This document shows, piece by piece, positions 53,694 to 62,356 of a stretch of 64,000 nt of DNA; position 1 is the first letter of the stretch; every line of letters starts with the position of its first letter. Below the pieces are notes generated by a model. It was not told where the DNA came from, did not search any database, and saw nothing but the letters and a program-made list of their open reading frames with translations. Location of the stretch: positions 1 to 64,000 of the forward strand of contig NZ_BNBI01000009.1 in assembly GCF_014655295.1 (NCBI RefSeq). The letters are read 5' to 3'. Source of the DNA: Streptomyces fumanus. GTDB taxonomy: Bacteria > Actinomycetota > Actinomycetes > Streptomycetales > Streptomycetaceae. A program made the translations under genes and the position numbers.

Positions 53694-53720
53694 TATCCAT
53701 CGGAGAGGTCCGGAACCAGG
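53694..53720 (-). promoter_or_regulatory. Candidate promoter of lipoprotein/secreted unit, copy 1
   Basis: CCTGGT (53715-53720) and TGGATA (53694-53699) with a 15-base spacer on the minus strand, the same geometry as at 50654-50680. Between box and start codon the two copies also share GAGAAGCC and the CGGGAGCC leader. Confidence 0.5.
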
Positions 53721-53759
53721 GGGGCAGGAGGGATGGGTGCGTGGTTGTGACACGGATGG

Positions 53760-54386
53760 TCAGTCGTCCGTGCGAGGGAAGGAGACCTCCACGCGGCGGT
53801 TCTTCTTGCGGCCCGGTTCCGTGGAGTTGTCGGCGATGGGGTACTGCTCGCCGTAGCCGCGGACCTCGTAGGTGATGGCGGCGTCGTCGAGTTGGTCGGA
53901 GAGGACGTCGTGTACGGCGTTGGCGCGGCGTTTGGACAGGATGTCGCCGTGGGCGGAGGAGCCGAGGTCGTCGGTGAAGCCGAAGACGCGGACCCGGGTG
54001 GCGTGCTGGGTCCTGATCTCCTCGGCGATGCCGGTGATGCGGGACCGGGCCTCGCCGCTGAGCCGCGCGCTGTCCTTGCCGAACAGCACCTCCGCCTGGA
54101 GGGCGAACTTCACGTCCGAGTTGGTGTCCTCGCGGCGTTCGTCACCGCTCTCGTCCTCCACGACCGACTTGATGTCCAGGACCTTCGCCCCGGCGAGCGT
54201 GGCGCCGTCGGGAAGTTTGAGGTCCGGGTCGTTGGGGTCGACCTCTACGGGGGCGGTGGCGGTGGCTTCGGTGCCGGGGGGGACGCTGGGGGAGTCGTCG
54301 GCTCGGGCGGAGGTGACGCCGAGCAGGTGGGTGGCGATCAGCAGGGTGGAGGTGCCGAGCACCGTCGTCAGACGCGTGGGGGTCAT
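53760..54386 (-). CDS. OmpA-like peptidoglycan-binding secreted protein
   Basis: A 208-residue protein with a signal peptide (TVLGTSTLLIATHLLGVTSARA). Its OmpA C-terminal domain includes EVLFGKDSARLSGEARSRITGIAEEIRTQHATRVRVFGFTDDLGS and LSKRRANAVHDVL, ending NRRVEVSFPR. It should bind peptidoglycan peptide. I chose the ATG at 54386, with GTGAGG six bases upstream. A GTG at 54398 overlapping the previous stop is the alternative. An OmpA domain is unusual in a monoderm and fits a wall-anchoring role for the pilus locus. Confidence 0.87.
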   Translation of the reverse strand: MTPTRLTTVLGTSTLLIATHLLGVTSARADDSPSVPPGTEATATAPVEVDPNDPDLKLPDGATLAGAKVLDIKSVVEDESGDERREDTNSDVKFALQAEVLFGKDSARLSGEARSRITGIAEEIRTQHATRVRVFGFTDDLGSSAHGDILSKRRANAVHDVLSDQLDDAAITYEVRGYGEQYPIADNSTEPGRKKNRRVEVSFPRTDD

Positions 54387-54394
54387 CGGTGGCC

Positions 54395-54973
54395 TCACCC
54401 GGAGATCGTGAGGGGAGCGGCCGCGAACATGGGAAGTTGGAAGGTCACCTCGCTGGTGTCCGTGGGCGGCGCGGGAAACTGCAGGAAGACGGGCAGCGAC
54501 TCGCCGGCCTTCAGCGCCGGGAAGTTGGTCGTGGTGAGGGGCCGTCCGTCGGTGTCGCGCAGCACGTAGTAGCGCTTCTTGCCCTTGGAGTCGACCAGCG
54601 TGGCGCCCCCGAGCGACCTGCCGTTGCGGATGATCTCGGTCTCGTTGCCGCTCAGTTGCGCCGGGACGTTGACGGTCTTGCTGCCGTCGTTCTTCATGTC
54701 GCCGCTGACCGTGACGAACCCGCCGGCGTCGCGTTCCGCCGAGGTGATCGCGAGGAGCAGTCCGTCGGGGCCTCTCAGCTCGGCGAGAGGCGTGTCCGAC
54801 TGGCCGTTCTGAGTGCTCGGTCCGGATCTCCGGTCCTTGGACGCGGAGGACGAGGCATGCGGCTTCTCGTCGTCGCCGCCTCCACCGCAGCCGGCCACAC
54901 CGAGGGTCAGGCCGGCCACGACGGTCAGCGCGACCAGCCCCCCGCGAGCCTTCGTAGTGCGTCGCATGCTCAT
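54395..54973 (-). CDS. Lipoprotein of unknown function in the pilus operon
   Basis: A 192-residue lipoprotein from the ATG at 54973, lipobox GVAGC, then GGGGDDEKPHASSS and a beta-rich domain (LLLAITSAERDAGGFVTVSGDMKNDGSKTVNVPAQLSGNETEI ... LPVFLQFPAPPTDTSEVTFQLPMF). The domain looks like a DUF4352-type or Ig-like fold; I am not certain. It lies 34 bases after the TadG-like gene and directly before the OmpA-like gene, so it is probably an extracellular accessory of the Tad system. Confidence 0.78.
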   Translation of the reverse strand: MSMRRTTKARGGLVALTVVAGLTLGVAGCGGGGDDEKPHASSSASKDRRSGPSTQNGQSDTPLAELRGPDGLLLAITSAERDAGGFVTVSGDMKNDGSKTVNVPAQLSGNETEIIRNGRSLGGATLVDSKGKKRYYVLRDTDGRPLTTTNFPALKAGESLPVFLQFPAPPTDTSEVTFQLPMFAAAPLTISG

Positions 54974-55007
54974 GACTCCGCTTCCTTCATCCCTCGTCGT
55001 TCGCTTG

Positions 55008-55607
55008 TCAGTCGGCCAGGTGGACGTCGAAGAGGTCGTCGGGATCCGGCAGGACCTCCAGATCCTCGGGGTCCAGTCGCCAGTCCCTGTCGTCACAGGT
55101 GAGCTCCGGCAGCACCTTGTCCTCCCCTTCGTCAGCGGGGAGGTCGAAGGCGCACCGGGGCTCGATCACGGCGGTCGCGGACGCCCGGGACCGCTTGTTC
55201 TCCGTGCCGGGCACGATGGACTCCCCGACGCTCCGGTTGGTGCGGACCTCCACCGTGAACCTCAGCGGGCCGTCGGCGGCGCACGACAGCACGTCGGCGT
55301 CGTTCCGCGCGGCGAGCTCCTCCGCCCGCGGGCAGGAGGGCTCCAGCCCCGCGGCGACCCCGTCGAAGATGTCCTGCCAGCGCGCCGGGTCGAGTACGTT
55401 CCGCGCCCACAGGCCGCCGAGTTGGTCCCGGGTGTCCTGGGCCGCCGCCAGCGCCGCCGCGTCCGCCGCCGTCTGCGCGCCGTTGCGGTTCGCCGCCGCC
55501 TGGCCGACCGCGAGATAGGCGAACGCGAGAAAGAGCAGGCCCCCCACCACGGTGATGTAGATGGGGAACGCCTGCCCGGTCTCTCCGTATCGGCTGGATC
55601 GCGTCAG
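55008..55607 (-). CDS. TadG-like pilus assembly protein, no standard start codon
   Basis: About 199 residues with one N-terminal membrane helix in GQAFPIYITVVGGLLFLAFAYLAVGQAAANRNGAQTAADAAALAAAQDTRD, the pattern of TadG/Rv3660-type proteins of actinobacterial Tad loci. An extracytoplasmic domain follows (SCAADGPLRFTVEV ... PRCAFDLPADEGEDKVLPELTCDD). There is no ATG, GTG or TTG between the upstream Flp stop and the membrane helix. The only start-like codon is CTG at 55607, overlapping the Flp stop as CTGA. The start is therefore uncertain. Confidence 0.82.
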   Translation of the reverse strand: MTRSSRYGETGQAFPIYITVVGGLLFLAFAYLAVGQAAANRNGAQTAADAAALAAAQDTRDQLGGLWARNVLDPARWQDIFDGVAAGLEPSCPRAEELAARNDADVLSCAADGPLRFTVEVRTNRSVGESIVPGTENKRSRASATAVIEPRCAFDLPADEGEDKVLPELTCDDRDWRLDPEDLEVLPDPDDLFDVHLAD

Positions 55608-55777
55608 CCGCCGGTCACCTCGGTGATCTTGTCCGTTATGGCGTTGTAGATCGACTGCCCGATGTCCGTCCCCGTGATGGCCAGGACGATGGCGACGACC
55701 ACCGCGATGATGCCCAGGTACTCGACCGCGGTCTGGCCCTTGTCGCCGGTGGGGGTGCGGGGGTGCCAGTTGGTCAT
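55604..55777 (-). CDS. Flp/Fap-type pilin
   Basis: A 57-residue type IVb-like pilin. The short basic leader ends before the prepilin-type segment GQTAVEYLGIIAVVVAIVLAITG, with the expected Gly at the cleavage site and Glu at +5. The rest is IGQSIYNAITDKITEVTGG. AGGAGG precedes the ATG at 55777. The major pilin is assembled by the TadA/B/C machinery encoded upstream. No prepilin peptidase gene is seen in the window. Confidence 0.9.
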   Translation of the reverse strand: MTNWHPRTPTGDKGQTAVEYLGIIAVVVAIVLAITGTDIGQSIYNAITDKITEVTGG

Positions 55778-55897
55778 GGGGGTCGCCTCCTGGGGTGTCG
55801 CGGTCGGTGAGGCCACCGTAGGGCCGGGAGGGGTGGGGGCCGGAGGGTCCCAGGGCCCAAAGGCGGGCCCAACGGGAGGCCCAGGGGTGGGTGGGGG

Positions 55898-56709
55898 TCA
55901 TCGGGGGTCACCCCAGTTGCCGAGCCATTTGGCGGCCGCCTCGGAGCGGCTGGTGCTGTGGAGCTTGGCGAAGATGCGGTTGATGTGGTTCTTGACCGTC
56001 TTCTCGCTGATGAAGCAGGCGGCGGCGATCTGCTGGTTGGTCATGCCGGACGCGATCAGGTCCATGATCTCCGCCTCCCTCGCGCTCAGTCGGGGTTCGG
56101 GACGCCTTGGGGTCGACTGTGCCATAGGTGGTTGCAATCGCGAAAGCACTTTGGGGATTGTCGCGGATTTCGTTGGGGTTGGGCGGGCGTTGGGGGGTGG
56201 GGGGTACGGGGTGGTGTGTGCAGTTGCATTGTTGGGGGGTGGGGTGGTGCGGAGTTGGGTCAGGACCGCTTCCGCCGCGGTGGGGGTGAAGTGGGGGCGG
56301 CCCACGCGGATGTCCCGTACCGCCGTGATCAATTGGTCGGCGGTGAACTCGCCGTGGACCAGGTAGCCGCCCGCTCCCCGGCGCAGGGCCTCCCGTACGA
56401 TCGCCGACTCCCCGCTGTACGTCAGCATCATCACCGGGGCGATCCGCACCAGGTAGGGCAGGGCCGAGAGGCCGTCCACGCCGGGCATCCGGACGTCCAG
56501 CAGGACCACGTCCGGGCGGTGCAGGCCGGCCGCCTCGCAGGCCGCGCGGCCGTCGGCGGCCTCGGCGACGACCGTGATGCCGGGGCGGCCGGAGAGCAGG
56601 GCGGTCAGGCCCGCGCGGACGACCGGGTTGTCGTCGGCCACCACGACGCGCAGCGGCGGGGGCGGTGCCGGGGGCGGTGGCAGCGGCGGGGCGGGGTGGC
56701 GGTCCCAGG

Positions 56710-56713
<4 letters not shown>
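55898..56713 (-). CDS. NarL-type response regulator with atypical receiver
   Basis: A 271-residue protein. Receiver (about 21-135): VVADDNPVVRAG with the acidic pair, phosphoacceptor in DVVLLDVRMPG, the switch Thr in MLTYSGE, but the conserved Lys is replaced by His in GGYLVHGEFT. A long Pro/Asn/Thr-rich linker (PPPNNATAHTTPYPPPPNARP) leads to a LuxR-type HTH (LSAREAEIMDLIASGMTNQQIAAACFISEKTVKNHINRIFAKL). The start overlaps the kinase stop (ATGA). It probably controls the pilus genes around it. Confidence 0.9.
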
Positions 56714-58140
<1,427 letters not shown>

Positions 58141-58204
58141 GCCGTCCTCCCCTGCTCCCCGGTCCCGTGCTGACTGACTGGTCGTACGAGGTCGTGCCGG
58201 TCCG

Positions 58205-59092
58205 CTACTCCCCCGTGAGGGAGCCGAAGTCCGTGCCCGAGCCGAGGATCAGGCCCGCGCCGAGGAGGATCATCGTGGCCGGGACCATGAACGTGGTGAT
58301 CATCATCGTGGCCTTGGGGACGGCCCGCGCGGCCTTGCGGCGGGCGTTCTGGGCGTCCGTGCGGCGCATGTCCTTGGCCAGCGAGACGAGGGTGTCGACG
58401 ATCGGCGCGCCCAGTTCCTCGCCCTGCTGGAGGGCGGTGACGAACATGGCGACCTGCTCGGAGTCGTTGCGGCGGCGCAGCTCCGCGAACGCCTGGCGGC
58501 GGCTCATGCCGAGGTCCATCTGGCGCAGGGTGATGCGCAGTTCGTCGGCCCAGGGGCCCTCGTAGCGGGTGGCGACGCGGTCCAGCGCCTGGCGGAAGCC
58601 GAGGCCCGCGCTGACCACGACGGCGAGGACGTCGAGGAAGTCGGGGAGGGTGCGCTCGATCTCGTCCTTGCGGACGCGGATCGCCGACCAGATGCCGACC
58701 TCCGTCCAGAACGCGCCGAAGGCCAGCAGGAGCAGCGCGACCAGGAACTGGCCGCGCAGCAGGAAGACCAGGAAGCCGAGGACGCCGAGGAAGCCGTAGA
58801 CGGCGCGGCGGGCGGCGTACCGGTCGATGGTCAGGCCCCCGGGGTTGCCCGCGAGGTCGATGCGGCGGCGGTACTTGGCGACCAGGGCGGGGCCCATCAG
58901 GCGCAGCACGGCGGGGGCGTACCGCATGCCGAGCCGGTCGACGAGGGAGTCGACGGCGCCGGTGCGGGTGGCGCCGACCTCCAGGGCGAGGGCGAGGTCG
59001 CCGGGGAGCTTGGCCTCGGCGCGGTACATCCGCAGCCCGGCGAAGGCGCCGTAGACGCCCAGGCCCATCAGCAGGGCGAGCAGCAGACCCAT
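58205..59092 (-). CDS. TadC-like type II secretion F-domain protein
   Basis: A 295-residue membrane platform protein with a T2SSF domain (ERTLPDFLDVLAVVVSAGLGFRQALDRVATRYEGPWADELRITLRQMDLGMSRRQAFAELRRRNDSEQVAMFVTALQQGEELGAPIVDTLVSLAKDMR) and three to four helices at the ends. It pairs with TadB, 10 bases upstream, to form the inner-membrane base of the Tad pilus. Confidence 0.93.
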   Translation of the reverse strand: MGLLLALLMGLGVYGAFAGLRMYRAEAKLPGDLALALEVGATRTGAVDSLVDRLGMRYAPAVLRLMGPALVAKYRRRIDLAGNPGGLTIDRYAARRAVYGFLGVLGFLVFLLRGQFLVALLLLAFGAFWTEVGIWSAIRVRKDEIERTLPDFLDVLAVVVSAGLGFRQALDRVATRYEGPWADELRITLRQMDLGMSRRQAFAELRRRNDSEQVAMFVTALQQGEELGAPIVDTLVSLAKDMRRTDAQNARRKAARAVPKATMMITTFMVPATMILLGAGLILGSGTDFGSLTGE

Positions 59093-59102
59093 GACCGGCT
59101 CC

Positions 59103-60047
59103 TCAGACGTCGATGCGGGACAGGCGGCGGATGAGGACGAAGCCGACGGCGTAGAGGGCGAAGGCGACGAGCACCGCCGCCTGGCCGGCCGGGGAGCCCG
59201 TCATGCGCTCCAGGGCGCCGTCCTTGACCCCGTTCATCAGCAGCAGGGAGCCGACGCCGAGCACGGGGACGGCGTACGAGGTCATGTTGACCTGGGACAA
59301 CTGGGTGCGGATCTCGCGGCGGGTCTCCTTGCGCTCATCCAGGGTCTCGGTGAGGTTGCGCAGCGCGCTGACCACCTGGCCGCCGGCCCGGTTGGACAGG
59401 ACGAGGGTGGTGACCAGGACGACGAGTTCCCGGGAGGGCAGGCGGTCGGCGAGTTCGCCGAGGGCCTCGTCCATGGAGGCGCCGACGGCCAACTGGGCGG
59501 CGACCTTGCCGAGCTCCTCGCCGGCGGGGGCCTCCAGTTCCTCGGCGGCCATGGAGACCGCGGTGCGCAGGGCGAGGCCGGCCTGGGTGGCGTTGGCGAG
59601 GATGCGGGCGAGTTCGGGGAGCTGGTTGATGAACTTCTCGATGCGTTTCTGCCGCTGCCAGTTGAGGAACTGCACGGCGACCGCGATGCCCAGCCCTCCG
59701 GCGAGGGGGCCGAAGAAGGGGGCGAGGGCGGCCTGGCCGATCAGCCAGAGGCCGGTGACGGCGGCGAGCATATAGACGAAGAACTCGCCCGGGGTGACGT
59801 CCAGGCCGGTGGCGGCGAGCCGGAGTTCGAGCTTCTTGCCGAGTCGCGTCCGGCGCAGCCTGCGGTCCAGGCCGGGGAAGCGCCGGCGCCGGCCGGTGCC
59901 GGGGACGTGGCCGGCGGCGGTGAGGCGGTCGACGAGGGCCTGGCGCTGGGCCCGCCCGGCGGCGTAGGAGTGCACGCCGGCGACGGCCAAGACGCAGGTC
60001 AGCAGGGTGATGCCGGTGGTGACCCGGGCGAGCGTGGACAGTTCCAT
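59103..60047 (-). CDS. TadB-like type II secretion F-domain protein
   Basis: A 314-residue protein with an N-terminal helix, a basic loop, and a T2SSF domain (INQLPELARILANATQAGLALRTAVSMAAEELEAPAGEELGKVAAQLAVGASMDEALGELADRL). It is the second platform subunit. It starts 10 bases after the TadA stop, with a short gap and clear same-operon order TadA-TadB-TadC. Confidence 0.93.
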   Translation of the reverse strand: MELSTLARVTTGITLLTCVLAVAGVHSYAAGRAQRQALVDRLTAAGHVPGTGRRRRFPGLDRRLRRTRLGKKLELRLAATGLDVTPGEFFVYMLAAVTGLWLIGQAALAPFFGPLAGGLGIAVAVQFLNWQRQKRIEKFINQLPELARILANATQAGLALRTAVSMAAEELEAPAGEELGKVAAQLAVGASMDEALGELADRLPSRELVVLVTTLVLSNRAGGQVVSALRNLTETLDERKETRREIRTQLSQVNMTSYAVPVLGVGSLLLMNGVKDGALERMTGSPAGQAAVLVAFALYAVGFVLIRRLSRIDV

Positions 60048-60057
60048 CGGTCGGTTC

Positions 60058-61395
60058 CTACCTGGCTTCTCGGGTGGCCAACTGGGCCGCGGACTGGGCG
60101 ACGCCGAACGCCTGCGGGATGGGCTGGCTCGCCATGTAGAGGCGGTCGGCGGTGCGGCGCGGCAGCGGGAAGTACTCGAAGGCGCCGTAGATCCGGCCGT
60201 CGGCGGCCATCGGCTGGGCGTTGAAGCGGGCGACGGTGGCCAGGCGGTAGGGCTCGCCGCCGTGGCTGGCCAGCAGGGCGATCTCGGTGATGCGGCGGGC
60301 GCCGTCGGCGAAGCGGGTCAACTGGACGATGACGTCGACGGAGCTGTTGATCTGGTCGTGCAGGGCGGCGAACGGGATCTCCACGTCGGACATGGAGGCC
60401 AGGGTCTGCAACCGCATCAGGGCGTCCTCGGCGCTGTTGGCGTGGACGGTGGCGAGCGAGCCGTCGTGGCCGGTCGACATGGCCTGGAGCATGTCCAGGG
60501 ACTCGCCGCCGCGGACCTCGCCGACCACGATGCGGTCGGGGCGCATCCGCAGGGAGTTGCGGACCAAGTCGCGGATGGTGACCCGGCCCTGTCCCTCGAC
60601 GTTCGGCGGGCGGGACTCCAGGCGGATGACGTGCCCCTGCTGGAGCTGGAGTTCGGCGGAGTCCTCGATGGTGATGATCCGCTCGGACTCGGGGATCAGC
60701 CCGGACAGGGCGTTGAGCAGGGTCGTCTTGCCGGTGCCGGTGGCGCCCGAGACGATGATGTTGAAGCGCGCCTGCACCAGCCCGGCGAGCAGGTACAGCA
60801 TGTGCTCGTCGAGCGAGCCGAGGCCGATCAGCTCCTGGAGGGTGAAGGAGCGCGGGAAGCGCCGGATGGTGAGGGTGGGGCCGGTCAGGGAGAGCGGCGG
60901 GACGATGACGTTGACGCGTTCGCCGGAGGGCAGGCGGGCGTCGACCATCGGGTTGGACTCGTCGACGCGGCGGTTGACCGTGGAGACGATGCGCTCGATG
61001 GTCTGCATGAGCTGGTCGTCGGAGGCGAACCGCAGGGGCAGTTGCTCGACCCGGCCGCCGCGCTCCACGAAGATCGCGTCGGGGCCGTTGACCATGATCT
61101 CGGTGATGGAGGCGTCCTCCAGCAGCGGTTCCAGGATGCCGAGGCCGAGGGCCTCGTCGACCACCCGGCGGATCAACTGGGACCGTTCGACGGTGGACAG
61201 GACCGGGCCCTCGCGGCTGATGATGTGCCCGAGGACGCGTTCCAGCCGGGCCCGGCGCTCGGCGGCGGCCAGGCTGCTCATCTCCGCGAGGTCGATCTCC
61301 TCCAGGAGCTTGGCCCGGTAGGAGGCGACCAGGTGGCCGTCCCCGCCCCGGCCGGCGTGCTCCTCGGGGGAGTGGATGCGTGCGCGCAGGCTCAT
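60058..61395 (-). CDS. TadA/CpaF-type secretion ATPase
   Basis: A 445-residue GspE/VirB11-family ATPase. Walker A is VSGATGTGKTTLLNAL, the Asp box ITIEDSAELQLQQGHVIRLESRPPN, Walker B-region LRMRPDRIVVGEVRGGESLDMLQAMSTGHDGSLATVHANSAEDAL with the His box. The N-terminal region (LAEMSSLAAAERRARLERVLG) is typical of CpaF. It powers polymerisation of the Flp pilin. ATG start; the stop is 10 bases before tadB. Confidence 0.95.
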   Translation of the reverse strand: MSLRARIHSPEEHAGRGGDGHLVASYRAKLLEEIDLAEMSSLAAAERRARLERVLGHIISREGPVLSTVERSQLIRRVVDEALGLGILEPLLEDASITEIMVNGPDAIFVERGGRVEQLPLRFASDDQLMQTIERIVSTVNRRVDESNPMVDARLPSGERVNVIVPPLSLTGPTLTIRRFPRSFTLQELIGLGSLDEHMLYLLAGLVQARFNIIVSGATGTGKTTLLNALSGLIPESERIITIEDSAELQLQQGHVIRLESRPPNVEGQGRVTIRDLVRNSLRMRPDRIVVGEVRGGESLDMLQAMSTGHDGSLATVHANSAEDALMRLQTLASMSDVEIPFAALHDQINSSVDVIVQLTRFADGARRITEIALLASHGGEPYRLATVARFNAQPMAADGRIYGAFEYFPLPRRTADRLYMASQPIPQAFGVAQSAAQLATREAR

Positions 61396-61413
61396 GCGTC
61401 CCGTACTCCTCGG

Positions 61414-61776
61414 TCAGTGGTCCAGCGGCATGGTGGCGGTCCTGGTGGCGTCCCCGAAGTCCCAGCCGGGGACGATAGAGGGGATGTCGACGGTGGCGGT
61501 GACCGTCACCTCGTCGCCGCCGTAGGAGGACGGGCAGGAGGTGCCGTCGGCCAGCCAGTCGCTGACCGCGGTCGCGCACGCCTCCTGGGCGCTGCCGTCG
61601 AGGGAGGCGCTGCGGGCGCCGGCCCGGGCGGCGGTGCCGGCCTGCTGGGCGGTGTAGGCGATCAGGCCGAGCTGTACGGCGGCCATCGCGACGACGATCA
61701 GGACCGGCAGGAAGCCGAGGTACTCGAGGGCGACCTGGCCCCGGTCCCGGCGGCGCCCGCGCGAGGGGTACGGCAT
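61414..61776 (-). CDS. TadE-like minor pilin/assembly protein 1
   Basis: A 120-residue protein. A basic leader (YPSRGRRRDR) precedes GQVALEYLGFLPVLIVVAMAAVQLGLIAYTAQQAGTAARAGARSAS, the TadE membrane segment with a prepilin-like Gly and Glu. A short extracellular part with two cysteines and a VTVTATVDIPSIVPGW strand follows. It begins one base after the stop of the second TadE-like gene. Minor pilin or adaptor of the Tad machine. Confidence 0.9.
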   Translation of the reverse strand: MPYPSRGRRRDRGQVALEYLGFLPVLIVVAMAAVQLGLIAYTAQQAGTAARAGARSASLDGSAQEACATAVSDWLADGTSCPSSYGGDEVTVTATVDIPSIVPGWDFGDATRTATMPLDH

Positions 61777-61777
61777 C

Positions 61778-62356
61778 TCAGTCGTCCTCCTCCTCGACGG
61801 CGCCCGCGTGGCCGTGCACCTCGAACGGGAAGCTGACCGTGCCGGGGAAGAGGATCGGGACGTCGATGCCCACGTCGGCGGTGACATAGCCGCCCCCGGT
61901 GCCGCAGTCCACGTCGGCGCTCCCCTCCCACGCGCCCGGCAGCTTGTCGACGCCGGCGGCCCGGCAGGCGCCCTGCCGCTCCCCCGGCGAGGCCGCCGTC
62001 GCGGCGCGTACCGCCTCGTCCGCAGCATTCCCCGCGAGGGTGAACGTGTATCCCACGAGCACGAGCTGCCACAGCACGACCAGCGTGGCGATGATGGTGG
62101 GGGTCATGCCCAGGAACTCGATGGTGACCTGGCCGCGGTCGCGGTCGCGGTGCCCGCCCGAGCCCCGGCCCCGGCCCCGGCCCCGGCATCCGTCCCGATG
62201 GTGACCGCGTAAGGCAGTCCCCCGGTATCGGACGCGTGAGGCCGCCCCCCGGTATCGGCCGCGTGAGGCCGTCCCCCGGTACAGGCCGCGTGAGGCCGTC
62301 CCCCCGTACCGGCCCCCTGAGGCCGTCCCCCCGTCCCGGCCGCGTAACCCGCTCAT
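61778..62356 (-). CDS. TadE-like protein 2 with a repetitive basic N-terminus
   Basis: A 192-residue protein from the ATG at 62356 (ATGA overlap with the ATPase stop). The first 75 residues contain about five 9-residue repeats (TASRGRYRG and variants), encoded by a 27-bp tandem repeat, then a Gly/Arg-rich stretch. The TadE segment GQVTIEFLGMTPTIIATLVVLWQLVLVGY and an extracellular domain with three cysteines follow. The leader is far longer than in normal TadE or pilin proteins. A later start would remove the repeats; no good ribosome binding site supports one. Confidence 0.78.
   Translation of the reverse strand: MSGLRGRDGGTASGGRYGGTASRGLYRGTASRGRYRGAASRVRYRGTALRGHHRDGCRGRGRGRGSGGHRDRDRGQVTIEFLGMTPTIIATLVVLWQLVLVGYTFTLAGNAADEAVRAATAASPGERQGACRAAGVDKLPGAWEGSADVDCGTGGGYVTADVGIDVPILFPGTVSFPFEVHGHAGAVEEEDD
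62206..62345. repeat. 27-bp tandem repeat encoding the TadE-like 2 N-terminus
   Basis: Anchors with the form CGCGTGAG or close variants occur at 62206, 62233, 62260, 62287, 62314 and 62341, exactly 27 bases apart. The unit is near CGCGTGAGGCCGTCCCCCGG plus TATCGGC. The frame is kept in every copy. Confidence 0.88.
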
